Below are positions 9,634-19,520 of a stretch of DNA of 34,942 nucleotides, one piece after another. Every line of letters begins with the position of its first letter. Within the stretch, counting starts at the first letter, position 1. The stretch is from assembly GCF_030651835.1 (NCBI RefSeq), contig NZ_JAUSBX010000119.1, positions 1 to 34,942 of the forward strand, given 5' to 3'. The notes beneath the pieces are model-generated. The model saw only the letters and a list, made by a program, of their open reading frames with translations, ran no database searches and was not told the origin of the DNA. The stretch is from Methylicorpusculum sp. (GTDB taxonomy: Bacteria; Pseudomonadota; Gammaproteobacteria; Methylococcales; Methylomonadaceae). A program made the position numbers and the translations under genes.

Positions 9634-9707
9634 CCTCTATTTCAAGCGGGCGAGCAGTTACGAATTAAGTACAAATCAAATTAATACGGCATCCGCAATG
9701 TAGTTGT

Positions 9708-10343
9708 TTATTTTTTCGGTTCCGGGGGCTTTGCATCCCCGGCTTTCTCCTGTCCTGGTTTTTGTGCGGGATCAGTGGCAGGAGGCGACGCAGCAGCAGG
9801 TGTTGGTTGTCCCTCTATTGGAGGAGTTCCTTCGGCTGGAGGCTGGCCTTCAGCTGGCGTTGTCCCATCGGCTGGCGGTTCCGAGTCTGGCAGTACGGCC
9901 GCTTCTTTAGCTCCCGCTTCTTCTAGTAGTTTTATGATATTGGCATGTCCTGCCTTTTTAGCTTTGGCCAACGTGGAAATGTTCAGCTTGTCTGCTGCAT
10001 TAACGTCGGCACCAGATTTCAGGAGAAGCGAAACCACTTCTTCCCGGCCAAATATCAGTGCGTTCATCAACGCCGTATTGCCCAGATTATCCGCAATATT
10101 CACATCGGCGCCGTATGATAACAGTGTTTTGATTACGCCTACATTGCCGTTAAAACTTGCGCCCATTAACGCTGTCCTGCCTGCAGAGGCGGGGCTGTTG
10201 ACATCAATACCTTGCGCCAAAAGTGCTTTGACTCTGTCCTCTTTGCCTTGAACGGCGGCAGAGAACAAATCTTTTGCGTCTTCTGACAGCGCTGAAAATG
10301 TGAAAGTCAGCAGCAAAACGATAATGGCGCTTTTCATTTTCAT
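9708..10343 (-). CDS. Secreted ankyrin-repeat protein with Pro/Ala-rich tail
   Basis: After a signal peptide (MKMKSAIIVLLLTFTFSALS) come about four ankyrin repeats. They are recognisable from repeated AL.GA...G...VI..LL..GADVN patterns, for example DVNIADNLGNTALMNALIFG. The last part, about 60 residues, is low-complexity and rich in Pro, Glu, Gly and Ala, with imperfect PPAEGTPPIEGQP-like repeats. Such proteins are periplasmic or surface-exposed protein-binding modules, and the partner is unknown. The frame is open to a GTG at 10385, but the signal peptide argues for ATG 10343 (or ATG 10337). No strong ribosome-binding site is visible for any of these. It is transcribed divergently from apaG. 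Confidence 0.72.
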   Translation of the reverse strand: MKMKSAIIVLLLTFTFSALSEDAKDLFSAAVQGKEDRVKALLAQGIDVNSPASAGRTALMGASFNGNVGVIKTLLSYGADVNIADNLGNTALMNALIFGREEVVSLLLKSGADVNAADKLNISTLAKAKKAGHANIIKLLEEAGAKEAAVLPDSEPPADGTTPAEGQPPAEGTPPIEGQPTPAAASPPATDPAQKPGQEKAGDAKPPEPKK

Positions 10344-10505
10344 GAATGAAGAGTTGTTTGAGTTTGTTATGCGATGAAATGACACAGTTATCCGGGGAAT
10401 GGCTTACAATTGAAACTTATCTTGCGATTTTCCGAGTGGTAGTCTTTTTAGACGGTTACTTGATATTGTGTTTTTTGAAGTGTGTTGAGTATATATCATC
10501 TGTCC

Positions 10506-10883
10506 ATGAGCGAAAAAAATAAAATACAGGTCCATGCGTTTCCGCAATTTATCGAATCCCAGTCACAGCCGGAATCAAACCGGTATGTGTTTGCTTATAC
10601 CATCACCATCACGAATCAAGGTGCAATACCGGCAAAATTGCTGACCAGGCATTGGCTGATCACCGATGCTAATGGTAAGGTTCAGGAAGTCCGTGGCGAG
10701 GGAGTGATAGGAGAGCAGCCTTATCTCAAGCCTGGGGAAAGTTTTCGTTATACCAGCGGGGCGATGATAGAAACGCCTGTCGGTATCATGCAAGGGCAAT
10801 ATACGATGCGTTCTGATGAGGGTGAAAGTTTTAATGCGATCATTCCCAAATTTACCTTATCGGTTCCCCGTACGCTGCACTAG
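10506..10883 (+). CDS. apaG: ApaG protein
   Basis: A 125-residue protein of the ApaG family, a fibronectin-III-like beta fold. The family is linked to Co2+/Mg2+ sensitivity in enterobacteria and its biochemical role is unsettled. Family hallmarks are the TITITNQG strand, LLTRHWLITDANG, the VRGEGVIGEQPYLKPGESFRYTSG core and the GxMxGxY pattern (GIMQGQYTM). The frame is open from a GTG at 10482. The ATG at 10506 gives the usual family length and start (MSEKNKIQV), so I prefer it. The stop is two bases before the apaH start, indicating an apaG-apaH operon as in many gammaproteobacteria. Confidence 0.92.
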   Translation: MSEKNKIQVHAFPQFIESQSQPESNRYVFAYTITITNQGAIPAKLLTRHWLITDANGKVQEVRGEGVIGEQPYLKPGESFRYTSGAMIETPVGIMQGQYTMRSDEGESFNAIIPKFTLSVPRTLH

Positions 10884-10885
10884 TC

Positions 10886-11719
10886 ATGTCTATCTATGCA
10901 ATTGGTGACATTCAGGGATGTTATGACGATCTGATGAGATTGCTGGACGCTGTAAAATTTAATGAAAATGATGATCAGCTCTGGTTTGCCGGGGATTTGG
11001 TCAATCGCGGACCAAAATCACTTGAAACCTTGCGTTTTGTGAAGTCTCTGGGTGATTCCGCGATTACTGTGCTGGGTAATCACGACTTGCACCTGCTGGC
11101 CATGGCCCATTCGGTGCGTACAGAACGTAAAAAAGATTCATTGAGCCAAATTCTGGAGTCTCCTGACCGGGATGAGTTGTTGGATTGGTTAAGACACCGT
11201 CCTTTATTTCATTTCAATGAGCAATTCTGTCTGGTTCATGCGGGTTTACCGCCGCAATGGGACTTTGATACGGTTTGTGACATGGCGCGGCTGGTTGAAT
11301 CAGCTTTGCGACACGATGATTATCCGGAACTGTTGCAGCAAATGTACGGTAATAAGCCCAATAGCTGGACTTCTCAATTAAAAGGCAATGACCGCTTGCG
11401 TTTTATCATCAATTGCATGACGCGCATGCGTTATTGTGACGATAACGGACGTTTGGATTTTGAGCACAATGGTCCGCCCGGGACTCAGCCTAAAAGTTTA
11501 AAACCTTGGTTTGCCGTGCCTAACCGGAAAAGCGCAGGTCTTACTATAATTTTCGGGCATTGGTCTTCGCTGGGCTATAGTCTCCAGAATAACTGCTACT
11601 GCATTGATTCCGGATGTTTGTGGGGTGGAGAACTAACCGCTTTGCATTTGGGTGATCCGGTTTACCGGGTCTCTGTTCATTGCCAGGGATCATTAAAACC
11701 AAATGCGAAAATAGCCTGA
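10886..11719 (+). CDS. apaH: Bis(5'-nucleosyl)-tetraphosphatase (symmetrical) ApaH
   Basis: A 277-residue enzyme that splits Ap4A and related dinucleoside polyphosphates (and NAD/NudC-type caps) symmetrically. It controls alarmone levels and RNA capping. The metallophosphoesterase motifs are present in order: GDIQGC (7-12), GDLVNRGP, GNHDLHLL and the VHAG segment (LVHAGLPPQW), plus the C-terminal FGHW. Length matches E. coli ApaH (about 280). It starts two bases after apaG. The end of the gene contains a short inverted repeat (about 708-730 on the 11 kb scale, arms AAATA-GCC and GGC-t-TATTT) overlapping the stop codons of both convergent genes. This may act as a weak bidirectional terminator. 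Confidence 0.95.
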   Translation: MSIYAIGDIQGCYDDLMRLLDAVKFNENDDQLWFAGDLVNRGPKSLETLRFVKSLGDSAITVLGNHDLHLLAMAHSVRTERKKDSLSQILESPDRDELLDWLRHRPLFHFNEQFCLVHAGLPPQWDFDTVCDMARLVESALRHDDYPELLQQMYGNKPNSWTSQLKGNDRLRFIINCMTRMRYCDDNGRLDFEHNGPPGTQPKSLKPWFAVPNRKSAGLTIIFGHWSSLGYSLQNNCYCIDSGCLWGGELTALHLGDPVYRVSVHCQGSLKPNAKIA

Positions 11720-11724
11720 TCGGC

Positions 11725-12549
11725 TTATTTATGCCAACGCTGTTTCATGTATTCCATTGCCTCCTGAACATTCAATTCCCGGGTGCCGCCTCCAGTGCGC
11801 AGAAACAGTTTGGGATCATTGCCTTGCTTGATAAATACAGGCCGGCTGGCCGGTAACACGATCACGCGGCAGATGTCTTTAGAATCCAATGTATGAAAAA
11901 CAATGCGTATGAATTGGCAGGTGTCGGCTCCCATTTGACTGGCGATTGCTGACATGATCAGTTGTTCATAAGCGTCACGGCCTGGTTTTTTGAGCGTTTG
12001 ATAGTCTTTGTTCAAGTTCAGTAAACTGCCGTCATCGGCTACCCCAAGCAACAATGTTCCGCCATTGGCATTCATAAAACCCGCTAAGGTTTTTAATACA
12101 ACGCCTTCCAGTGCGCGATTAACCCGCTCTTGTTCCATATCCCATCGAAATGACGATTTAAATTCCAGCAGAGGACCTTCGCCCTGACTGATTAATGCCA
12201 ATAGATCTTTGCCCAGTTCCTCGCTCAGTTGCTGGATTTGTATCCAGCGTTTATGCATGACGGCATAGGTTTTTCCAGTGGTGAGGCCAAACATCATTCC
12301 AACGATGGCGTAAAAGGCGGTTTTTTGGGGTGAATGACCGGCCAATGCATCAATCATTTGACCCAAAACAAAACGTGTGACATTAACCGCATTTTCATCA
12401 AACTTTTCATGTTCGTGGTAATAAACGAATTCATTGATAGGAAACAAAATAAAAAAACCGGCAGCAGCGCCTATCAGGGAGGCCGATAAATAAAAAAGAG
12501 CGGATTTGTAATGTTTGGTTGAGATGCTAAGGCTAAAAATAGGCTTCAT
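11725..12549 (-). CDS. Membrane-anchored AlbA_2 (Schlafen-type) domain protein
   Basis: Two predicted membrane helices (about residues 16-44 and 74-97 counted from the ATG) precede a cytoplasmic AlbA_2 / divergent AAA-4 domain. The domain begins GEGPLLEFKSSF and continues through LAGFMNANGGTLLLGVADDG to LFLRTGGGTRELNVQEA. This domain binds nucleic acid or ATP in Schlafen-like and putative transcriptional regulators. Its role here is unknown, and membrane attachment is less common. The frame is open to a TTG at 12582, but ATG 12549 (MKPIFSLSIS) is the more usual start. Neither has a convincing ribosome-binding site. It converges on apaH with only five bases between the stop codons. Confidence 0.72.
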   Translation of the reverse strand: MKPIFSLSISTKHYKSALFYLSASLIGAAAGFFILFPINEFVYYHEHEKFDENAVNVTRFVLGQMIDALAGHSPQKTAFYAIVGMMFGLTTGKTYAVMHKRWIQIQQLSEELGKDLLALISQGEGPLLEFKSSFRWDMEQERVNRALEGVVLKTLAGFMNANGGTLLLGVADDGSLLNLNKDYQTLKKPGRDAYEQLIMSAIASQMGADTCQFIRIVFHTLDSKDICRVIVLPASRPVFIKQGNDPKLFLRTGGGTRELNVQEAMEYMKQRWHK

Positions 12550-12764
12550 GGTTTGAATCAATCTAAAAGGTTTGGATGACAAAGCAAGCTAAGCTTAAAT
12601 GAAACTACTCCAGCTGATAAGACTCTTTTTAACCGACATTTATCCTTGCTCTTGAGGCAAATTATCTAAGACAGGTTTTTGAGTAGACCATCCATTCCTA
12701 AAGTCAGTGGGAGCTGATAGCTAGTACAGCAGACTGAAAAGCAAAGGGAGTTTAAGTAGGCAGG

Positions 12765-12802
12765 TTTAAAAAGCGTAAAGCGCTGAATTTCAACGCTTTA
12801 CG
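12765..12802 (-). terminator. Hairpin terminator after the multicopper oxidase gene
   Basis: A perfect 9-bp inverted repeat, CGTAAAGCG (12774-12782) and CGCTTTACG (12794-12802). The loop can pair further (TGAA with TTCA). It starts 47 bases beyond the oxidase stop codon. On the minus strand the hairpin is followed by CTTTTTAAAC, which fits a Rho-independent terminator for the oxidase transcript. Confidence 0.7.
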
Positions 12803-12849
12803 GAATTGAATATAATCAAAAAATCAAAGTGAATGAAGGGCTTTCCGGT

Positions 12850-14973
12850 TTACTCAACGTAAAATTGCCGCATCATGCCGAGTCCTTCGTGTTCGAGATT
12901 ATGGCAGTGATAGAGAAACAAGCCCTTAAAGTCTTGAAAAGGTTTTAAGATTTCAACCTCTTCACCGGGCATTACCAGAACAGTATCTTTCCAGCCAGTA
13001 TCGATGAAGCCGTCTTTAACCGTTTCATAACCGTCAGAGCCCATGGGTCCGATTTTACGCGAGAGTACCTGATATTGCTGACCATGCAGATGGATAGGGT
13101 GTGCCATAGACAACATCATGCCGCTTTCTCCCATTCCGCCCATCATGCCCATGCCTCCGCCTTCGTGATCCATGCCTTTCATGCCACCACCCATCGACAT
13201 GCTACCGTGTTCGCCTTCGGCTTTGTTCGCGGAGCGCTTGCTATCCTGACCATGATCCATTCCGCCCATCATGCCCATGCCTCCGCCTTTGTGATCCATG
13301 CCTTTCATGTCGCCGCCCATGGGCATATTGCCGTGCTCTCCTGCATTTGTAGCTGCAGCTTTAGAATCATTGCTATGCTTCATGCCTTTCATCTCGCTTT
13401 TGCCGCCATGCTCTGATTGTTTGCCGGTTTTGCTTTCAGAATCATGCTTTCCTCCTGCGGGTCCGTGGTCATGGAATATTTTTATTTTCTTGATCGAGCC
13501 TAATTTAACTTTTTCAAAGTCCAGCACTTTATCCATTGAAAATGATTTTCCATTTAACTGAGGTGCCATAGGCTTTTCAGAAATGGCAATGGGTATTGGT
13601 TTGTTTGAATTATCAACATCCTTGATAGTTAAGCGCTCGAAATTAACCAGACGAGACGGAAGCTCCGGCGAGTCAGATGCTTTAGCCGTAATTTTGAAGG
13701 TTGCAATAGGGAACTTGGCGCCTTGTGCCAAGCTACTCATCATGCCACCCATGCCTCCCATGGACATCTTGCCATGCTCATTTGATTGGCCTCCGGCGCT
13801 TTTTGAATCATTGCCATGATCCATCATTTTCATCATGCCCATGCCACCATCCCCACCGTGCTGCATGCCTTTCATTTCGCTGTCGCCATTCTCCATGGAC
13901 ATGCCTTTATGGCTTTTTGTCTTGTCGCCGGATGGTTTGGAGTCTTTGCCATGATCCATCATGCCGCCTTGTTCGCCATGCATTTTTTCATACATGGCAG
14001 GCATTGTGCCGGTAAACGGCAAGCTGTACATAACGAGCTTGGAACCTACTTCTCGGCCACTGAAGTCAAGCCATAAATCGACTCTTTCTCCAGGGGCGAG
14101 CATGATATAAGGCCTGGTTTCGGGCTTTTCCAGCAAACAGGCATCGGTGCCAATCGCCGTTAGTGGTGTGCCATCTTCCCAGCCCAATTTATAGATTCTT
14201 GAGTTGGAGCCGTTTAAAGCTCTAAATCGATAAGCGCGCGTTTTGACGGAAAACTCGGCATCGGCTTTGCCATTGATAACAATGGTGTCACCTAAAAACC
14301 CCATCATTTTTTGCATCATGCCGTGAACATATTTCAATTGATTGGCAGTATTGAATTTTCGATCCTGAATAACGAAAGGCAAATCGAATTCGCCTTGAGG
14401 CAAGTTCAGCGCTTTTTCTTCGTCGTCAGTGACTTTAATCATCCCGGCTAATCCGAAATAAACCTGATCACCGGTTAATTCATGAGCGTGGGAATGATAA
14501 AAACTGGTGCCCGCCCGGTTCATTACTTCAAATTCATATACATAGCGCTCGCCGGGTTGAATGGTATACATCGGGTGGCCGTCGCTTTTCTGCGGAACAT
14601 GCAGGCCATGCCAATGAATAATCGACGGTTCATTCAATTTGTTGTAAAAGAAAACGCGTACTTTTTGGCCTTTTACAAAGTTCAGGATGGGGCCAAGGTA
14701 ATTGCCTTCCAAATGATGCAATGTCTCTGCGGGTCCCTTGAGCAGCTTGCCGTAATAGCGTTGTACTTTGGTTTTAGAGCCCTCTTTTAGAATGGATACG
14801 AAGGAAGGACGCGCAGTAAACTCAATTTCAATGTCGGGATTGAAATTGGGCGTAGGTTCGCTTTTGATTTGATCGGCATTGGCAAAAGTCAGCCCAGGCA
14901 ATGAGGCCATTGCCGCCCCAAAAAAGGAATACTGGAGAAACTGGCGTCTTTGGTTGTTAATGGGTGTCTGCAT
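12850..14973 (-). CDS. Tat-exported Met/His-rich multicopper oxidase
   Basis: A 707-residue three-cupredoxin-domain oxidase, probably a periplasmic copper-tolerance (cuprous oxidase, CopA/CueO-like) enzyme. The N-terminus has a twin-arginine signal (RRQFLQ, 9-14, then a hydrophobic stretch to about 32). All copper ligand motifs are present: HWHG (120-123), YHSHAH (159-164), HPIHLHG (625-631) and HCHNLEHEGLGM (689-700), with Met700 as the axial ligand of the type 1 site. Two Met/His/Gly-rich segments (about 330-410 and 510-618) carry MKGMxH, MGGM and MDHG motifs that should bind Cu(I) or Ag(I). They contain a duplicated 42-residue unit. Length exceeds typical CueO (about 500) because of these inserts. 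GGAAGG precedes the ATG. No copper-responsive operator was identified. Confidence 0.9.
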   Translation of the reverse strand: MQTPINNQRRQFLQYSFFGAAMASLPGLTFANADQIKSEPTPNFNPDIEIEFTARPSFVSILKEGSKTKVQRYYGKLLKGPAETLHHLEGNYLGPILNFVKGQKVRVFFYNKLNEPSIIHWHGLHVPQKSDGHPMYTIQPGERYVYEFEVMNRAGTSFYHSHAHELTGDQVYFGLAGMIKVTDDEEKALNLPQGEFDLPFVIQDRKFNTANQLKYVHGMMQKMMGFLGDTIVINGKADAEFSVKTRAYRFRALNGSNSRIYKLGWEDGTPLTAIGTDACLLEKPETRPYIMLAPGERVDLWLDFSGREVGSKLVMYSLPFTGTMPAMYEKMHGEQGGMMDHGKDSKPSGDKTKSHKGMSMENGDSEMKGMQHGGDGGMGMMKMMDHGNDSKSAGGQSNEHGKMSMGGMGGMMSSLAQGAKFPIATFKITAKASDSPELPSRLVNFERLTIKDVDNSNKPIPIAISEKPMAPQLNGKSFSMDKVLDFEKVKLGSIKKIKIFHDHGPAGGKHDSESKTGKQSEHGGKSEMKGMKHSNDSKAAATNAGEHGNMPMGGDMKGMDHKGGGMGMMGGMDHGQDSKRSANKAEGEHGSMSMGGGMKGMDHEGGGMGMMGGMGESGMMLSMAHPIHLHGQQYQVLSRKIGPMGSDGYETVKDGFIDTGWKDTVLVMPGEEVEILKPFQDFKGLFLYHCHNLEHEGLGMMRQFYVE
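13131..13382 (-). repeat. Two 126-bp tandem repeats coding for metal-binding units
   Basis: Two in-frame copies of 126 bases (about 13131-13256 and 13257-13382) lie within the multicopper oxidase gene. Each encodes one 42-residue unit of the type GEHGxMxMGGxMKGMDH followed by GGGMGMMGGM. The stretch CCATTCCGCCCATCATGCCC is identical in both at a spacing of exactly 126. The rest of each copy is diverged. The repeat is in frame, so copy-number change would alter Met-rich length without disrupting the enzyme. Confidence 0.8.
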
Positions 14974-15255
14974 TTTCCTTCCTCTCTTTTTTAGTTATAG
15001 GGGTTTAAAAACCCTGTTTAATGATGCAGTCATGCAAGAAATTGTAAGTTATCGGATCAATTAAATTTGTGCTGTTTTCCGCGCACTAAATTGAGCCAAT
15101 AAGTCGGTTAACATGACGCATTAAATAAGCATTCGCTTATGTTTTGGATGATACGCCTATTTTATTCACTTTCAACTTGGTGTTAAGTTAAAAAATAAAA
15201 GACAGGCTTTCATGCAATGAGAACGTTGACTGGGCAGTGACTCATTAAGTCTTTG

Positions 15256-15741
15256 TCAGGCACGTATCAATTTAATAAAACTGTAATTAAATGAAACGAG
15301 TGGGTCATCGTCAATATCCTCTCTTGCTGTTTCAAGCCAATGCTCCTTGTTAATTTCCGGGAAAAAAGTATCGCCTTCGAATGACTGTTTAACTTCAGTC
15401 AGGTAAATAATGTCAGCGATGGGCAGTATAGTCTTGTATAAAGACGCGCCGCCAATAACAAATACTTCATGTTCATTCTTGAAATGCGCCAATGCGGCAT
15501 CAGGATCATTGAACATCAGGCAGCCCGGCTGGTGATAAAGAGGGTTGCGTGAAATGATAATATTTGTGCGGCCGGGTAAAGGCCGGCCAATTGACTCAAA
15601 GGTATGGCGCCCCATGATAATGGGCGAGCCCATGGTGATTTTTTTGAAGCGCTTTAGGTCGGCTGATAAATGCCACGGCAATTGGTTATTGATGCCTATG
15701 GCGTTATTGCTGGCCATGGCGACGATGATAGATAGCTTCAT
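15256..15741 (-). CDS. folA: Dihydrofolate reductase
   Basis: A 161-residue NADPH-dependent enzyme reducing dihydrofolate to tetrahydrofolate for thymidylate, purine and methionine synthesis; the target of trimethoprim. Family features are the start MKLSIIVAMASNNAIGINNQLPWHL, the acidic active-site residue in HLSADLKRF (Asp28), the NADPH-binding MGRHTFESIGRPLPGRTNIIISR and the VIGGASLY loop. Length is the chromosomal norm. It is transcribed divergently from the asparaginase gene with 47 bases between starts, so the two promoters must overlap or lie inside the neighbours. Confidence 0.96.
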   Translation of the reverse strand: MKLSIIVAMASNNAIGINNQLPWHLSADLKRFKKITMGSPIIMGRHTFESIGRPLPGRTNIIISRNPLYHQPGCLMFNDPDAALAHFKNEHEVFVIGGASLYKTILPIADIIYLTEVKQSFEGDTFFPEINKEHWLETAREDIDDDPLVSFNYSFIKLIRA

Positions 15742-15788
15742 TTTTCTAAAAAGACTGGTTTGATTGATGACTAACGAGCGAATTTGAC

Positions 15789-16808
15789 ATGAAAGACATA
15801 TTAGTCGTATTTACAGGGGGAACGATAGGGTCTTCAAACAGTGAAGGCACTATAGATACCGATCCGTCCAACAGTTATAAGCTGATTGATTTGTATCGTA
15901 AAGCGCATGATACCGAGCAGGCGATTCAATTTAAATGTCTGCAGCCGCTACAAATGCTCAGTGAAAATCTTCATCCTCGGGTATGGACGACGCTCATCAA
16001 TGCAGTTGAGGCGGAAAATCCGGATCAATGGGCGGGGATCATCATCACGCATGGAACCGATACACTCGCTTATACTGCGGCAGCGCTGGGTTTATATTTT
16101 AACAAAATTACCGTGCCGCTTTTGTTGGTGTCCAGTAATTATCCGCTCGATGATGGCCGGGCCAACGGCTTGGCTAATTTTGCCTGTGCAGTTGAGTATA
16201 TCAAGCGGCAGATGCGAGCCGGTGTGTTTGTGCCCTATCGCAATCTGTTACAAACGATGCATCTGCATTCAGGGGTCAGATTGGCGTCAAGTTTACAGCT
16301 AAGCGGTGATTTTATCAGCGTTCAATTCAAACATCACATGGAGTTTGGCGGGCAAGGTTTCATCGAGATGAATGAATATAGGCCCAAGCCCTGCATTACG
16401 AATGGTCCAAAACTGCTGCCGGTATTTTCAGATAACATAATGATGATCAAGCCTTATCCAGGATTAAATTATTCGCATCTGGATCTGTCGGGAGTTGATG
16501 CCGTGCTGCACGATTTATATCATTCCGGAACCGCCTGTTCATCAATGCAGTGGGGCGAGTCATTCTCTCTGGTGGCATTTGTAAGGCGCTGTCGGCAAGA
16601 AGGGCTTGTTGTTTATTTGGCGCCGGCCATCAAGTCCGAGGCGGCTTACCAGAGCACGTATGAACTAATGGATGCGGGTGCGAAGATGGTCTGGAATATG
16701 TCGATTGAGGCCGCTTATGTCAAACTCTGTTTGGCGTTTGGTAATTATGAGCATGAGCAGGAAATTAAGGACTTTATGGCGAGTGACATTGCTGGAGAGC
16801 TTCTTTGA
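15789..16808 (+). CDS. L-asparaginase, probably cytoplasmic type I
   Basis: A 339-residue amidohydrolase of the asparaginase/glutaminase family, hydrolysing L-asparagine to aspartate and ammonia. Both catalytic threonine motifs are visible: TGGTIG (9-14) and HGTDT (88-92). The absence of a signal peptide suggests the cytoplasmic, low-affinity AnsA-type enzyme. The C-terminal portion fits the second domain of the fold. A related amidohydrolase activity cannot be excluded from sequence alone. An AT-rich inverted repeat, AGAAACA (16842-16848) and TGTTTCT (16852-16858) followed by TTTACG, lies after the stop and may be a weak terminator. Confidence 0.88.
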   Translation: MKDILVVFTGGTIGSSNSEGTIDTDPSNSYKLIDLYRKAHDTEQAIQFKCLQPLQMLSENLHPRVWTTLINAVEAENPDQWAGIIITHGTDTLAYTAAALGLYFNKITVPLLLVSSNYPLDDGRANGLANFACAVEYIKRQMRAGVFVPYRNLLQTMHLHSGVRLASSLQLSGDFISVQFKHHMEFGGQGFIEMNEYRPKPCITNGPKLLPVFSDNIMMIKPYPGLNYSHLDLSGVDAVLHDLYHSGTACSSMQWGESFSLVAFVRRCRQEGLVVYLAPAIKSEAAYQSTYELMDAGAKMVWNMSIEAAYVKLCLAFGNYEHEQEIKDFMASDIAGELL

Positions 16809-16899
16809 TTGCGAGGTCGGTCACAGTATTTGCTGATAAATAGAAACAGTTTGTTTCTTTACGCGTGTCCGGATAATCGCTATAGAGGTCTAAAGTGCA

Positions 16900-16928
16900 T
16901 TGATTTAAGAGGCTTTGGACGATATAAT
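16900..16928 (+). promoter_or_regulatory. Sigma-70 promoter of the atp operon
   Basis: The -35 box TTGATT (16900-16905) is separated by 17 bases from a perfect -10 box TATAAT (16923-16928). Transcription would start near 16935, about 22 bases before the atpI start codon. No other good promoter is visible in the 148-base gap, so this is the likely promoter of the whole ATP synthase operon. Confidence 0.75.
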
Positions 16929-16956
16929 CTTTTGTGTTTTTGTTCCGGGGTTAAGC

Positions 16957-17319
16957 GTGGCAGATAATCAATTGTCGTCCATGTCGAAAATTTTAACTCT
17001 ACAGGGCATATTGATAATAGTTACTTCGGCAGGCTTTGCAATTTTCAGAGGGCTACCCTCTGCCTATTCACCTTTTATGGGTGGTATTGTCGCGTTTTTG
17101 CCAAACCTGTATTTCATCTTGTGGGTTTTTCGTGCGAACGGGCAAAATGCAAAAAAGATTGTCAATTCTTTTTATGCCGGGGAATCAGGAAAGCTCATTT
17201 TGACAGCGTTGCTGTTCTTTTTGGTTTTTCAACTCCCAGATATTGAATTTTTACCGCTGCTAACAGGTTATGTTGCAGCATTGTCCGTTTTTTGGTTTGC
17301 GCTGATCTTGCGCTGGTAA
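16957..17319 (+). CDS. atpI: ATP synthase subunit I (AtpI)
   Basis: A 120-residue inner-membrane protein that heads the atp operon and is thought to help assemble the c-ring. Four hydrophobic segments are visible (about 13-33, 36-56, 74-95, 98-119 from the GTG), with the GRLPSAYSPFMGGIVAFLPNLYF-like core (RGLPSAYSPFMGG) typical of AtpI. The frame is open from 16915. I choose GTG 16957 because it lies after the predicted transcription start, has GGGG upstream and gives the family length. Sequence conservation is low in this family, so position in the operon is part of the evidence. Confidence 0.87.
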   Translation: MADNQLSSMSKILTLQGILIIVTSAGFAIFRGLPSAYSPFMGGIVAFLPNLYFILWVFRANGQNAKKIVNSFYAGESGKLILTALLFFLVFQLPDIEFLPLLTGYVAALSVFWFALILRW

Positions 17320-17326
17320 ACACTAA

Positions 17327-18115
<789 letters not shown>

Positions 18116-18126
18116 TATTTTTTTAA

Positions 18127-18447
<321 letters not shown>

Positions 18448-18489
18448 CAGAAATTTCCCCACAAACAACAGCAACAAGAGGAACGCATC

Positions 18490-18963
18490 ATGAGTATCAA
18501 TGCTACTCTGATCGGGCAAATGATTACATTTGCACTTCTGGTGTGGTTCACCATGAAGTACATTTGGCCCCCACTGTTTCAATCGTTGGAAGAGCGGAAA
18601 AAGAAAATAGCCGATGGTTTGGCTGCTGCCGAAAAAGGTCAGCATGAAATGGAATTGGCGGAGAAAAAAGCACTTGGTGTTTTACGTAATGCTAAAGAGC
18701 AGTCTGCCGACATCGTGACAATGGCTCAAAAACGGGCGAACGAGATTGTTGAGGAATCAAAAACAGTTGCCAAGCAGGAAGGTGACCGCTTATTGACTGC
18801 AGCCAAAGCACAAATCGATCAAGAATTACAGCAAGCGAAAGAAGGGTTGCGTAAAGAAGTCTCTACGTTAGCCATTAAAGCGGCGGAGCAGATTTTGAGT
18901 GCCGAGATCGACGAAGGCAAGCATCAGGAAATCGTTAGCAAAATTTCTAATCAACTAGGTTAA
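18490..18963 (+). CDS. atpF: F1Fo ATP synthase subunit b
   Basis: A 157-residue peripheral-stalk subunit: one N-terminal membrane helix (about 5-25, [22 protein letters not shown]) and a long charged coiled coil (about 30-150) that dimerises and binds subunit delta. Length equals the E. coli protein. AAGAGGA precedes the ATG. The stop is six bases before atpH. Confidence 0.96.
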   Translation: MSINATLIGQMITFALLVWFTMKYIWPPLFQSLEERKKKIADGLAAAEKGQHEMELAEKKALGVLRNAKEQSADIVTMAQKRANEIVEESKTVAKQEGDRLLTAAKAQIDQELQQAKEGLRKEVSTLAIKAAEQILSAEIDEGKHQEIVSKISNQLG

Positions 18964-18968
18964 GCAAA

Positions 18969-19499
18969 ATGAGCGAACTCGCAACGCTGGCAAGACCTTA
19001 TGCAGAAGCGGTATTCAAAAGAGCAAAGGAAACCGGTACAGCAGCCAAGTGGTCTGATTCATTGGCTTTCATTGCCACTGTGATGCGTGATGATGTCATT
19101 GCCGAGACCGCGGAAAATCCGAAAATCGGAAGAGATAGATTTTTAAATCTGGTGCTTGATATTTGCCAAGAACAATTAGATCAGGAAGGTCAAAACTTCC
19201 TTAAACTACTGGTTCACAACAATAGGATTAAACTCGCGCCCGCAATCGCCCAAATTTACGACCAGCTGAAAGCCGATGATGAAGGTTATATTGATGTTGA
19301 AGTTGTTTCTGCGTTTTTTATAGCAGACGAGCAGCTGAATCATCTGACCGCCACATTGGAAAGAAACCTGAAAAAACAGGTACGCATGACTATTTTTATC
19401 GATCGTGCACTTATTGGCGGTTTAGTGGTGCGAGCAGGCGACAAGGTGATTGACGGATCCATCAAAGGCCAGCTTCAACAATTAGCAAAGAGGCTCTAA
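18969..19499 (+). CDS. atpH: F1Fo ATP synthase subunit delta
   Basis: A 176-residue subunit that joins the peripheral stalk to the top of F1. The N-terminal helical domain begins LATLARPYAEAVFKRA, the family signature. The C-terminal part contains the conserved MTIFIDRALIGGLVVRAGDKVIDGS segment. It starts five bases after atpF and is followed 21 bases later by atpA. Confidence 0.96.
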   Translation: MSELATLARPYAEAVFKRAKETGTAAKWSDSLAFIATVMRDDVIAETAENPKIGRDRFLNLVLDICQEQLDQEGQNFLKLLVHNNRIKLAPAIAQIYDQLKADDEGYIDVEVVSAFFIADEQLNHLTATLERNLKKQVRMTIFIDRALIGGLVVRAGDKVIDGSIKGQLQQLAKRL

Positions 19500-19520
19500 G
19501 TCTAGAGTGAGAAACAGAAC

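Noticed and set aside
13075-14076. Several plus-strand frames rich in His, Ala and Met opposite the multicopper oxidase
   Set aside because: They mirror the Met/His/Gly-rich repeats of the real gene on the other strand and have no ribosome-binding sites or family features.
15001-15014. Inverted repeat GGGTTT-AA-AAACCC upstream of the multicopper oxidase, considered as a copper-regulator operator
   Set aside because: It is short and AT-rich and does not match CueR or CopR boxes I know, so I did not annotate it.
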